Positions 28,030-37,426 of a DNA stretch of 64,000 bases are shown here, one piece after another (the stretch's first letter is position 1; each line of letters begins with the position of its first letter). Where the stretch lies: the NCBI GenBank assembly GCA_031285405.1, contig JAITWH010000003.1, positions 1 through 64,000 of the forward strand, written 5' to 3'. The notes below the pieces were generated by a model, which worked only from the letters and a program-made list of their open reading frames with translations, was not told the DNA's origin and ran no database searches. Origin of the DNA: Alistipes sp. (GTDB taxonomy: Bacteria; Bacteroidota; Bacteroidia; Bacteroidales; Rikenellaceae). The position numbers and the translations under genes are program-made.

Positions 28030-28652
28030 ATTACGATCCCGAGATTGACCCCTCGATCCGCGAGGAGAGGGAGGCGGCCGAGCGCGACAGAGAGCTCTCG
28101 GCGCGCATCCGTCTTGAGATCGAAAGATATGTGGCCGACAACGACCTCGTTCCGCGGGTGCAGAGTTCGGAGAGCGAGCTGCCTCCGCCCTGGGAGTCGG
28201 GGCCGGCGGGGTCGGGGTCGGGATCGGCGCCCGAGTCCGAGTCAGCGATGACAAAAGAGGAGCGGCGGGCACAGAAGCAGCGCGAAAACGAGGCGAGGCG
28301 CGAGGAGAAGCGCACCCGTCGGCAGGCCGGAGCCGCCACTCGTCGCAAGGCGGTTCAGTCGGTGGTGTCGGGGAGCATTCTGTCGAGCGACTGGGTGCGG
28401 CGCATGTGGCCCTATCTGTTGGCGATCGCGGCGGTGCTGGTGCTCTACATCGGCTACACGTTCCACATCCAGATGTTGCACTTGGAGCGGCAGGTGCTCG
28501 AAAGGGAGGTGCGCGAGTTGGGCATCGAGGCGGTGGAGCGCACGGCGGAGAGGGTGCGCGAGACGAGGCGCAGCGCGATCGTCGAACGGTTGGCGCGCAA
28601 GGGCATTCCGCTGGAGGAGTTCCCCCACCCCGTCAAGACGATAGAGAGATGA
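28017..28652 (+). CDS. ftsL: FtsL-like divisome protein (Bacteroidetes type)
   Basis: Position between rsmH and ftsI; long charged cytoplasmic N-terminus, single TM (WPYLLAIAAVLVLYIGYTFHI), C-terminal coiled coil. Confidence 0.8.
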   Translation: MERVDYDPEIDPSIREEREAAERDRELSARIRLEIERYVADNDLVPRVQSSESELPPPWESGPAGSGSGSAPESESAMTKEERRAQKQRENEARREEKRTRRQAGAATRRKAVQSVVSGSILSSDWVRRMWPYLLAIAAVLVLYIGYTFHIQMLHLERQVLEREVRELGIEAVERTAERVRETRRSAIVERLARKGIPLEEFPHPVKTIER

Positions 28653-28668
28653 GGCACGCAATACAGGG

Positions 28669-30888
28669 ATGAAGAAGAAGGAGCCGAACATAAAGCGAGA
28701 GATTACTCTGCGTGTGAACCTGCTGTACGTGGTGTTCGCACTGTTGGGGGTGTGCATCTTTGCGCGCATACTGTGGCTTCAGTATGGCCCCGACGGCGCG
28801 ACGTTGCGCAAGCGGGCCGAGGACAGGGCGTTTTTCATCGAGCGCATCGACGGCAAGCGGGGCGAGATCGTGTCGGCCGACGGACAGCTGTTGGCCACCT
28901 CGGTGCTGATGTACTATCTGGGCATGGACTTCGGGGTCGACTCGCTGACCGACGCGCGGTTCAAGGCGGGGGTCGACGGATTGGCCGACTCGCTGTCGAG
29001 CATGTTCGGCGACCTGTCGAAGGCGGGCTACAAGGCGCTGTTGGAGAGCGGGTACAATCGCGAGAGAAAGGGTTATCGGAGGCTCAACCGGCGACTGATA
29101 TCGTACGACGAGTTGCAGAGGGTGCGCACCTTTCCGCTGCTGAGGCTCCAACCCGGCTTCGGCGGGCTGTCGGTCGAGCGGGTCTACTCGCGACAGCATC
29201 CGTTCGGGCACCTTGCCGAGAGGACGCTGGGGGTCACCGAGTCGGTGTACGACACGTTGGTGGTGCCCGACGGCGACTCGACACGACGACGCATTCAGCG
29301 CATGCTCACCGAGAAGGGGAGGTACGGAATCGAGTACTCGTTCAACGACCATCTGAAGGGGCGCGAGGGTTGGCAGATGATGCAGAGACAGACGGAGCGT
29401 TTTTCGACACCGGTCGAGAGCCCGCTCAACGTCGACACGGCAGACGGACGCACGGTGGTGACGACGCTCGACATGGACTTTCAGGATGTCGCCAGCTCGA
29501 TGCTCGCCGAGCAGTTGGTGCGCCATCACGCCCTGCGCGGGACGGTGGTGCTGATGGAGGTGGCCACGGGCGACATCAAGGCTATTGCCAATCTGGACAA
29601 CGTGGGCGGCAGGTGCATCGAGCGATCGAACTACGCCATCGGCGGACGTTACGAACCCGGGTCGACCTTCAAGCTGGCGTCGCTGTTGGCGCTGTTGGAC
29701 GACGGGATGACTCTCGACACGCCGATCCGCGTTGGCAACGGCAGGCTCGAACTGAGAGGCCAGCTCCATCGCGACGACCACGAACCCGCCGCGCCGGTGC
29801 TGACGCTGAAGCGGATTTTCGAGACCTCGTCCAACGTGGGATTCGTGCAGGCGATCGAGCAGCAGTTCAAGGCGCGCGGACGCGAAAAAGAGTATGTCGA
29901 CTACCTTGCGGGGTTGGGGTTTGCCGAGCCGGTGGGCACTGGAATCGTTGGCGAGGCGACACCGAGGCTCTACCGCCCCTCGGCCGAGGCGATTCGCAGC
30001 GGTCGGTGGCATGGCAACTCGGCGTCGTATCTGGCTTATGGCTACGGCCTTGAGATCAGCCCGTTGCACACGCTGGCGTTGTACAACGCGGTGGCTAACG
30101 GAGGGCGGATGGTTCGTCCGAGGTTGGTGAGCGAGCTGCGGGGGGCCGACAAGGCTTCGTCGCAGAGCTTTCCGGTGGAGGTGATCAACCCCGCGATCGC
30201 CTCGGCGCGCACCATCGAGGCGTTGCAGCAGAGTCTTGCGGGAGTGGTCGAGGAGGGAACGGGCGGGGTGTTGCGAAACCCCTACTACAAGGTGGCGGCC
30301 AAGACGGGCACGGCGCAGCAGGACGGATACGGCGGCGGAGTGGGTCAGCACTATCTGGCTACGATGGTGGGCTACTTTCCCGCCGACAATCCGCAGTACA
30401 GCTGCATCGTTTCGATCTGGACTCGGTTGGGTTCATCGAGCGACGTGTTCTACGGATCGGCGCTGGCGGGGCCGGTGCTCAAGGCGATCGCCGACAGGGT
30501 GTTCGTCACGCGCTACGATCTGCAACCCTCCGTGGCGACCGTGAAGCCGCGGATCTCCACCCCTCCGGCGATAAAAGGTGGTGACGGCGAGGCGGTTCGC
30601 GATGTGGCGGGAGAGTTGGGCATAAAACTTGCCTCTGATGCAAGGCGACGGGATTGGGTGGCGACTCACAGGCAGGCCGACTCGACGTCGATTGCGCTGA
30701 CCACTCTGGAGGCGCGGGCGGGCACGGTGCCCGACGTGACGGACATGGGGCTAAAAGATGCTTTGTACGCGATCGAGAGCCGCGGTCTGAAGACAGACTT
30801 TGCAGGCAAGGGGCGGGTGGTGACGCAGTTTCCCGCCGCCGGAACAGCCGTCAATCGCGGGGCGACAGTAACGATAACACTCAGGTAA
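28669..30888 (+). CDS. ftsI: Penicillin-binding protein 3 / FtsI with C-terminal PASTA domain
   Basis: YEPGSTFKLASLLALLDDG (SxxK), SSN, KTGTAQ; C-terminal GTVPDVTDMGLKDALYAIESRGLKTDF PASTA. Confidence 0.95.
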   Translation: MKKKEPNIKREITLRVNLLYVVFALLGVCIFARILWLQYGPDGATLRKRAEDRAFFIERIDGKRGEIVSADGQLLATSVLMYYLGMDFGVDSLTDARFKAGVDGLADSLSSMFGDLSKAGYKALLESGYNRERKGYRRLNRRLISYDELQRVRTFPLLRLQPGFGGLSVERVYSRQHPFGHLAERTLGVTESVYDTLVVPDGDSTRRRIQRMLTEKGRYGIEYSFNDHLKGREGWQMMQRQTERFSTPVESPLNVDTADGRTVVTTLDMDFQDVASSMLAEQLVRHHALRGTVVLMEVATGDIKAIANLDNVGGRCIERSNYAIGGRYEPGSTFKLASLLALLDDGMTLDTPIRVGNGRLELRGQLHRDDHEPAAPVLTLKRIFETSSNVGFVQAIEQQFKARGREKEYVDYLAGLGFAEPVGTGIVGEATPRLYRPSAEAIRSGRWHGNSASYLAYGYGLEISPLHTLALYNAVANGGRMVRPRLVSELRGADKASSQSFPVEVINPAIASARTIEALQQSLAGVVEEGTGGVLRNPYYKVAAKTGTAQQDGYGGGVGQHYLATMVGYFPADNPQYSCIVSIWTRLGSSSDVFYGSALAGPVLKAIADRVFVTRYDLQPSVATVKPRISTPPAIKGGDGEAVRDVAGELGIKLASDARRRDWVATHRQADSTSIALTTLEARAGTVPDVTDMGLKDALYAIESRGLKTDFAGKGRVVTQFPAAGTAVNRGATVTITLR

Positions 30889-30898
30889 CAAACGATAG

Positions 30899-32353
30899 AT
30901 GATACTCGAAAAGATAGTGAAAGAGATTGAGGTGCTGCAGACGGTGGGGCCGGTCGATGTGGATATCGCATCGCTGACGCTCGACTCTCGCAGCGCCGAG
31001 CCAGGGTCGTTGTTCTTCGCGATTCGCGGCACGGGCATCGACGGCCACGAATTTATCGACGCGGCCATCGAACGCGGCGCCGCGGCGGTGATGTGCGAGG
31101 AGCTGCCGACCAACCCCGACCCGCGGGTGACCTACGTCGTGGTGGCCGATTCGCACCGCGCGATGGGCGAGGCGGCGGCGGCGTTCCACGATCACCCGAG
31201 CCGAAAACTGAAACTCATAGGGGTGACCGGCACCAACGGAAAGACCACGACGGCCACGCTGCTGTGCGACGCGATGAGGGCGCTGGGTCACGGCGCGGGG
31301 CTCATATCGACGGTCGACTACCGAATAGGCGACACAGTGTTACCATCGACACACACGACGCCCGACCCGCTGAGGCTCAACGCGATGTTGGCCACGATGG
31401 TCGAGCGGGGGTGCGACTGCTGCTTTATGGAGGTGAGTTCGCACGCCATCGTTCAGCAGCGCATCGCGGGGTTGTGGTTCATGGGCGCGGCCTTCTCCAA
31501 CATCACCCACGAACATCTGGACTACCACGGCACCTTCGCCGCCTACATCGCCGCCAAGAAGAGTTTTTTCGACGGGCTGCCAAAGACTGCATTCGCCATC
31601 ACCAACGTCGACGACCGCAACGGCCGCGTGATGGTGCAGAACACGAAGGCGAAAGTCCGGACAGTTTCGCTGCGCGCCCCCGCCGACTACCGTTGCAAAA
31701 TCGTGGAGCAGCACTTCGACGGGATGCTGTTGGCGATCGACGGCACCGAGCTGTGGGTCTGCTTCACGGGTCGCTTCAACGCCTACAACCTCGTGACGGT
31801 CTACGCCGCGCTGCGCGAGATGGGGATCGATAAGGAGGATGCGCTGCGAGTCATCAGCACACTCAAGCCTGTGAGCGGTCGCTTCGAGACGGTGCGCTCG
31901 GCCAAGGGCATCACCGCGATAGTCGACTACGCCCACACACCCGACGCTCTGCAAAACGCCCTCGACGCCATAGCCGAGATTCGCCGACAGGGGCAAAAAA
32001 TCTACACAGTGGTGGGGTGCGGAGGCGACCGCGACACAACCAAGCGGCCCGAGATGGCACGCATAGCGGCCGAGTGCAGCGACTTCGCGATACTCACCTC
32101 CGACAATCCGCGCACCGAAGATCCCGCGGAGATACTCGCCCAGATGAAGGCGGGGCTGGTGGCGGGTCACCGCGCGGTGGGAATCATCGACCGACGGGAG
32201 GCGATCGGCACGGCGGTGGCGATGGCTGCGGCGGGCGACATAATCCTCATTGCCGGCAAGGGACACGAGACCTACCAGATAGTCGGCACCGAGACGCGCC
32301 ACTTCGACGACCGCGAGGAGGTGCGGAAAGCGTTCCTTAATTTCGATTTGTAA
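30899..32353 (+). CDS. murE: UDP-N-acetylmuramoyl-L-alanyl-D-glutamate ligase
   Basis: GVTGTNGKTTTATLLCDAM; MEVSSHAIVQQRI; NITHEHLDYHGTF; DNPRTEDP. Confidence 0.95.
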   Translation: MILEKIVKEIEVLQTVGPVDVDIASLTLDSRSAEPGSLFFAIRGTGIDGHEFIDAAIERGAAAVMCEELPTNPDPRVTYVVVADSHRAMGEAAAAFHDHPSRKLKLIGVTGTNGKTTTATLLCDAMRALGHGAGLISTVDYRIGDTVLPSTHTTPDPLRLNAMLATMVERGCDCCFMEVSSHAIVQQRIAGLWFMGAAFSNITHEHLDYHGTFAAYIAAKKSFFDGLPKTAFAITNVDDRNGRVMVQNTKAKVRTVSLRAPADYRCKIVEQHFDGMLLAIDGTELWVCFTGRFNAYNLVTVYAALREMGIDKEDALRVISTLKPVSGRFETVRSAKGITAIVDYAHTPDALQNALDAIAEIRRQGQKIYTVVGCGGDRDTTKRPEMARIAAECSDFAILTSDNPRTEDPAEILAQMKAGLVAGHRAVGIIDRREAIGTAVAMAAAGDIILIAGKGHETYQIVGTETRHFDDREEVRKAFLNFDL

Positions 32354-32370
32354 ACCCCGAAAAACACAAT

Positions 32371-33600
32371 ATGCTATACTCATTAGGAAAATATCTCGAC
32401 CAACACTTCGACATTCCGGGCGCGGGCATGATGGAGTATCTTTCATTTCGCGGTGCGGCGGCGATCATCCTTGCGCTGGTCATCGCGGCGGTCTTCGGCG
32501 GCGGCGTCATCAGGCTGCTGCGGCGGCGGCAGATCGGCGAGGATATTCGCGACCTGGGCTTAGAGGGGCAGGTGCAGAAGAGGGGGACGCCCACGATGGG
32601 GGGCATCATAATAATAGGCGCGATCGTCATCCCGATGTTGCTGCTGGCCAATCTGGGCAATGTCTACACGATTCTCGTGCTCGTCTCGACTGTGTGGCTG
32701 GGGCTGTTGGGTTTCGCCGACGACTACATCAAGGTGTTCCGCCACGACAAGGAGGGGCTGCACGGCTGGTTCAAGATAGTGGGGCAGGTTGGCTTGGGGG
32801 TGATAGTTGGTACTACGATGTGGCTCTCGCCGCAGATTCACGTGCGCGAGATCGTCCCGCCGCGAACCGACGCGGTGGTGCTATTCGCCGGCGAGCAGAC
32901 TCTCCAGAGCGGCGCGCCCGAGAAGAGCACCAAGACCACGATTCCGTTCGTCAAGGACAGAGAGTTGGACTACGGAATTTTCACCGGCGAGCGGGGCGAC
33001 AACGGGCCCGCCACATGGCTGCTCTACATCGCGTTCGCGATTCTCGTGATCACGGGGGTCTCCAACGCCGCCAACCTGACCGACGGACTCGACGGCCTCA
33101 ACACCGGAGTGGCGATCCCGATAGTGGTGGTGTTGGGTGTGTTCGCCTACCTTTCGGGCAACATCATCTACGCCGACTACCTCAACATCGTCTACATTCC
33201 GGGCAGCGGCGAGATACTGATCTTCGCGGCGGCGATGATCGGCGCACTCATCGGCTTCATGTGGTACAACGGCTTTCCGGCGCAGGTGTTCATGGGCGAC
33301 ACGGGTTCGCTGGCCATCGGGGGGGCGATCGCGGTGATGGCGCTGCTGATTCGCAAGGAGCTGCTGCTGCCGGTGATGTGCGGGGTGTATGTGTTGGAGG
33401 CGGGGTCTGTGATCATTCAGCGGGTGTGGTTCAAGATCACCAAACGGCGCTACGGCGAGGGGCGGCGGGTGTTCCTCATGGCGCCGCTGCACCACCACTA
33501 CCAGAAGAAAAATTACCACGAAAGCAAAATAGTGATCCGGTTCGTCATCATGTCGATCTTGTTGGCGGCGATTACATTAACCACATTGAAAGTTCGTTAA
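32371..33600 (+). CDS. mraY: Phospho-N-acetylmuramoyl-pentapeptide transferase
   Basis: KRGTPTMGGIII; LGFADDYIKV; NLTDGLDGLNTG; GDTGSLAIGG; APLHHHYQ. Confidence 0.96.
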   Translation: MLYSLGKYLDQHFDIPGAGMMEYLSFRGAAAIILALVIAAVFGGGVIRLLRRRQIGEDIRDLGLEGQVQKRGTPTMGGIIIIGAIVIPMLLLANLGNVYTILVLVSTVWLGLLGFADDYIKVFRHDKEGLHGWFKIVGQVGLGVIVGTTMWLSPQIHVREIVPPRTDAVVLFAGEQTLQSGAPEKSTKTTIPFVKDRELDYGIFTGERGDNGPATWLLYIAFAILVITGVSNAANLTDGLDGLNTGVAIPIVVVLGVFAYLSGNIIYADYLNIVYIPGSGEILIFAAAMIGALIGFMWYNGFPAQVFMGDTGSLAIGGAIAVMALLIRKELLLPVMCGVYVLEAGSVIIQRVWFKITKRRYGEGRRVFLMAPLHHHYQKKNYHESKIVIRFVIMSILLAAITLTTLKVR

Positions 33601-34935
33601 ATGAAAATAGTTATATTAGGAGGTGGCATCAGCGGTTTCGGCTCGGCGGTGCTTGCAAAAAAGCATGGACACGAGGTGTTCCTGAGCGACTCGGGCGCCA
33701 TCGGGGCGGAGTACAAATCGCGTCTTGACGAGGCGGGCATCCCCTACGAGGAGGGCGGTCACACCGAGGAGCGGGTGTTGCAGGCCGACGAGGCGATCAA
33801 GAGTCCGGGCATCCCCGACAAGGCGCCCATAGTGAAGGCGCTCGCGGCGAAGGGCACGCCGGTGATCTCCGAGATCGAGTTCGCGGGGCGCTACACGAAC
33901 GCAAAAACCATCTGCATCACCGGCTCCAACGGCAAGACGACGACGACGACCCTCACGTACAATATATTAAAAGACGCCGGCTTCAACGTAGGCCTCGGAG
34001 GCAACATCGGCGAGAGCTTCGCGTTGCAGGTGGCCACGACGGAGAGGGATTGGTACGTGTTGGAGCTGAGCAGTTTCCAACTCGACGGCATGCGCGAGTT
34101 TAGGGCCGACATCGCCGTGCTGCTCAACATCACGCCCGACCACTTGGACCGCTACAACCACTCGCTGGAGCTCTACGCCGCGAGCAAGATGGGCATCGTG
34201 CGCAACCAGCGCGCCGACGACACCTTTATATATTGCGCCGACGACCCCGTGACTGTGCAGATGCTCGAAAAGCAGCCGTTCCCGATGCGCTGCCTGCCAT
34301 TCTCGGTGAAGCACATCCCGACCCAGGGGGCAAGGCTCGAAAACGGAATCATCCGAGCCAAAGTCGGCACACGGACGCTGAAGCTCGACCCGCAGGGTAT
34401 GAAAATTCGCGGCATCCACAACATCTACAACTCTATGGCAGCCTCGTTGGCGGCCCTCGCGGCGGGAGCGAAACCTCAGAGCATCGCCAAGACGATCGAG
34501 AGTTTCGAGGGTGTCGAGCATCGCCTGCAGTCGCTCGGCGAGATCGGAGGCATCGAGTGGATCAACGACTCGAAGGCCACCAACGTCGACGCGGTGTGGT
34601 ACGCTCTGGAGAGCATGACCCGCCCCGTGGTGTGGATCGCCGGCGGCACCGACAAGGGCAACGACTACGAGCCGCTCTACCCCTTCACCCCCAAGATCCG
34701 CGCGTTGGTGTGCATGGGCGTCAACAACGAGAAATTGGTGAAGGCGTTCCGTGGCCGCATCGACGAGGTGCAGAGCACCGACAGTCTCGACGACGCCATG
34801 ACCCGCGCCCGCAAACTCGCGCAACCCGGCGACGCGGTGCTGCTCTCGCCCGCCTGCGCCAGCTTCGACCTCTTCAAGAACTACGAGGAGCGCGGAAAAC
34901 TGTTCGCCGAATGGATTCAAAAAAACAAGAAATAG
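33601..34935 (+). CDS. murD: UDP-N-acetylmuramoylalanine--D-glutamate ligase
   Basis: ITGSNGKTTTTTLTYNIL; LSSFQLDGMREFRADIAVLLNITPDHLDRY; WINDSKATNVDAVWYALESM. Confidence 0.95.
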   Translation: MKIVILGGGISGFGSAVLAKKHGHEVFLSDSGAIGAEYKSRLDEAGIPYEEGGHTEERVLQADEAIKSPGIPDKAPIVKALAAKGTPVISEIEFAGRYTNAKTICITGSNGKTTTTTLTYNILKDAGFNVGLGGNIGESFALQVATTERDWYVLELSSFQLDGMREFRADIAVLLNITPDHLDRYNHSLELYAASKMGIVRNQRADDTFIYCADDPVTVQMLEKQPFPMRCLPFSVKHIPTQGARLENGIIRAKVGTRTLKLDPQGMKIRGIHNIYNSMAASLAALAAGAKPQSIAKTIESFEGVEHRLQSLGEIGGIEWINDSKATNVDAVWYALESMTRPVVWIAGGTDKGNDYEPLYPFTPKIRALVCMGVNNEKLVKAFRGRIDEVQSTDSLDDAMTRARKLAQPGDAVLLSPACASFDLFKNYEERGKLFAEWIQKNKK

Positions 34936-34936
34936 C

Positions 34937-36253
34937 ATGGGCTCCGGACAACAAATGACCCTGAGGCCGGGGGGCGACGTAGCACTCTGGATCATCGTGG
35001 CGGTTCTCGCGGCGATGTCGGTGTTGGTGGTCTACTCGTCGACGGGTGTGGAGGCTCTGTCGCCCGACGGCAGCGGCAACCACTTCGGCGTGCTCATCCG
35101 CCAACTTGGCATCGTGCTGATGGGGCTCATGGTTGTCTATGCTGTTCACAAGATCAACTACCAGTTCTACGGCCGCATCGTGTGGGCGGCCTACGCCATG
35201 GCGCTGGCCTTCACGGTGATGGTCTTCTTCATCGGCGAGGCCAACCCGGGGGCACCCAACGCTCCGAGGTGGATTCGCATACCGCTGCTCAACATGACCT
35301 TTCAGCCCTCCGACTTTCTGAAGGTTGCCACGGTCATGGTGTTGGCGCGCGAGCTCGCCCGACGTCAAAAGACGATAGACCGCGAACCGGTGTTGCCACC
35401 CTTCTCGGCGCGCGGATGGAGGGAGGATGGCGGCGGACGAATTCTTCGCGAGCAGACGATCCCGCTGTTGGGCCCCATCGCGCTGTCGTGCGCGGTGATC
35501 TTTTCGACCAACCTGTCGACGGCGCTGATCCTGTTGGCGACCTGCTTCGTGATGCTGTTCATCGGGCGGGTTAGGATTCGTGAGCTCATGAAGTTTATGT
35601 TCGCGATGTTCGCCGCGGGGGTAGTGGTCGCTGGGACAGCCTTCGCCATCAACACGCTGAACGGCAGCGGCAACTCCGGCGGCGGAGAGGGAGAGGCAGG
35701 AGGAGCGCCGACCGAGCAGCGCGAAGAGGTGCTGTCGCGTTCGGGCACCTGGAAGAATCGCATCGACCGCTTCCTGAGGGGCGAGAAGTCGTATCAGGTC
35801 GAGCAGGCCGAGATCGCCATCGCGGTGGGAGGATTGATGGGGCGCGGCGCGGGCGAGAGCACCCAGCGCGGAATCCTGCCCGACGCCGAGAGCGACTACG
35901 CCTACGCGTTCGTGATCGAGGAGTACGGCTCGCTGTTGGGGGGCGGGTTGGTGATACTGCTCTATCTGTGGATATTTTTCCGCGGGATAGTGATCTTCCG
36001 CAAGTGCGGCACGGCGTTCCCGAGCCTTTTGGTGTTGGGGCTGGCGCTGCTGATCACGATTCAGGCGATGGTCAACATGATGGTCTCGACCAACATGATC
36101 CCCTCGACGGGCATCGCCCTGCCGCTCATCTCCAAGGGGGGGTCGTCTGAGCTCTTCCTGTCGTGCGCTCTGGGGATGATGTTGGGGGTGAGCCGACAGA
36201 CGAGCGAGCAGACTCTCGACAAGCCGAGGGCAGAGTCGCTGCTGGAAAACTGA
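34937..36253 (+). CDS. ftsW: Peptidoglycan glycosyltransferase FtsW
   Basis: Multi-TM SEDS protein; FQPSDFLKVATVMVLAR; PDAESDYAYAFVIEEYGSLLGG; NMIPSTGIALPLISKGGSSE. Confidence 0.93.
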   Translation: MGSGQQMTLRPGGDVALWIIVAVLAAMSVLVVYSSTGVEALSPDGSGNHFGVLIRQLGIVLMGLMVVYAVHKINYQFYGRIVWAAYAMALAFTVMVFFIGEANPGAPNAPRWIRIPLLNMTFQPSDFLKVATVMVLARELARRQKTIDREPVLPPFSARGWREDGGGRILREQTIPLLGPIALSCAVIFSTNLSTALILLATCFVMLFIGRVRIRELMKFMFAMFAAGVVVAGTAFAINTLNGSGNSGGGEGEAGGAPTEQREEVLSRSGTWKNRIDRFLRGEKSYQVEQAEIAIAVGGLMGRGAGESTQRGILPDAESDYAYAFVIEEYGSLLGGGLVILLYLWIFFRGIVIFRKCGTAFPSLLVLGLALLITIQAMVNMMVSTNMIPSTGIALPLISKGGSSELFLSCALGMMLGVSRQTSEQTLDKPRAESLLEN

Positions 36254-36254
36254 C

Positions 36255-36298
36255 GCTATAACTAAAGACTTAGTTATATAACTAAACTTTTAGTTATA
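36255..36298. repeat. TATAACTAA/TTAGTTATA hairpin repeat family, short copy 3
   Basis: ctataactaaagacttagttatataactaaacttttagttataa between ftsW and murG. Confidence 0.85.
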
Positions 36299-36325
36299 AC
36301 CCAAATTAGACTAAACAAATTGAAA

Positions 36326-37426
36326 ATGAACATCATACTAAGCGGAGGAGGCACGGGAGGACACATCTACCCTGCCGTTGCGGTGGCCGAAGCCTTACAG
36401 CGCCGGCTCGGTGCGGATGTGCGGCTGCTCTTCGTGGGTGCGCGCGGCAAGATGGAGATGGAGAAAATTCCCGCCCTCGGCTACGAGATCGAGGGGCTGC
36501 CGGTGGTGGGACTTCAGCGACGACTCACGTTTCGCAACATCGTCAACGACCTCACGGTGCCGTTCAGGGCAGTGCGCAGTCTGCGGCTCGCGCGGCGGGT
36601 GATTCGCGACTTCGGGGCCGACGTGGTGGTGGGCTTCGGGGGCTACGCGAGCGCGCCGGTGCTGAGGGCGGCGCAGAGCATGGGCATCCCCACGGTGATA
36701 CAGGAGCAGAACTCATATGCCGGCCTGACGAACAAGGTATTGGGCCGCAGGGCGCGTGCAGTGTGCGTGGCCTATGACGGGATGGAGCGATTCTTCCCCG
36801 CCGACAGGATCGCGATGACGGGCAACCCGCTGAGGGGTGACTTCGCGCGACAACCATCGCGCGAGGAGGCGTTGAAGCACTTCGGCTTGACGCCCGACCG
36901 GCCGGTGCTGTTGGTGGTGGGTGGAAGCCTCGGCTGCCGCACATTCAACGAGATGGTGAAACGTGCGATCTCGGAGGACGCCCTCGGCGACGTGCAGGTG
37001 ATCTGGCAGACGGGCAAGTTCTACGAGGCGGAGATGAGGAGTTTCATGGCAGGCCGACAGGCGAATGGAATTTGGTTGGGGGCGTTCATCGACCGGATGG
37101 ATTTGGCCTACGCGGCGGCCGACCTTGTGATCTCACGCAGCGGGGCGGGCACAGTCTCCGAGTTGTGCTTGCTGGGCAAGGCAACGATGTTCATACCCTC
37201 GCCCGGGGTGGCTGAAGATCACCAGACCAAGAACGCGATGGCGCTCGTCGACAAGGGGGCGGCGGAGATCTGTCCCGACGAACGTGCGTTGACCGAGGCG
37301 ATTCCGACGGCGCTGCGACTGTTGGGCGATCGGGCGCGGCTCGACTCGTTGGCGGCGGCGATCGGGAGGTTGGGCATTGCCGATTCGGCCGATCGTGTGG
37401 CCGAGATAATTTTGAAGCAAAGATGA
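36326..37426 (+). CDS. murG: UDP-GlcNAc--undecaprenyl-PP-MurNAc-pentapeptide GlcNAc transferase
   Basis: MNIILSGGGTGGHIYPAVAVAEAL; VGFGGYASAPVL; QEQNSYAGLTNKVLG; SRSGAGTVSEL. Confidence 0.95.
   Translation: MNIILSGGGTGGHIYPAVAVAEALQRRLGADVRLLFVGARGKMEMEKIPALGYEIEGLPVVGLQRRLTFRNIVNDLTVPFRAVRSLRLARRVIRDFGADVVVGFGGYASAPVLRAAQSMGIPTVIQEQNSYAGLTNKVLGRRARAVCVAYDGMERFFPADRIAMTGNPLRGDFARQPSREEALKHFGLTPDRPVLLVVGGSLGCRTFNEMVKRAISEDALGDVQVIWQTGKFYEAEMRSFMAGRQANGIWLGAFIDRMDLAYAAADLVISRSGAGTVSELCLLGKATMFIPSPGVAEDHQTKNAMALVDKGAAEICPDERALTEAIPTALRLLGDRARLDSLAAAIGRLGIADSADRVAEIILKQR

Noticed and set aside
28633-30351. 572-aa minus-strand ORF antisense to ftsI
   Set aside because: Arg/His/Leu-rich antisense artefact; ftsI motifs are clear on the plus strand.
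32353-32371. murF missing from the dcw cluster as an anomaly
   Set aside because: From general knowledge murF is commonly outside the dcw cluster in Bacteroidota, so this is not treated as notable.
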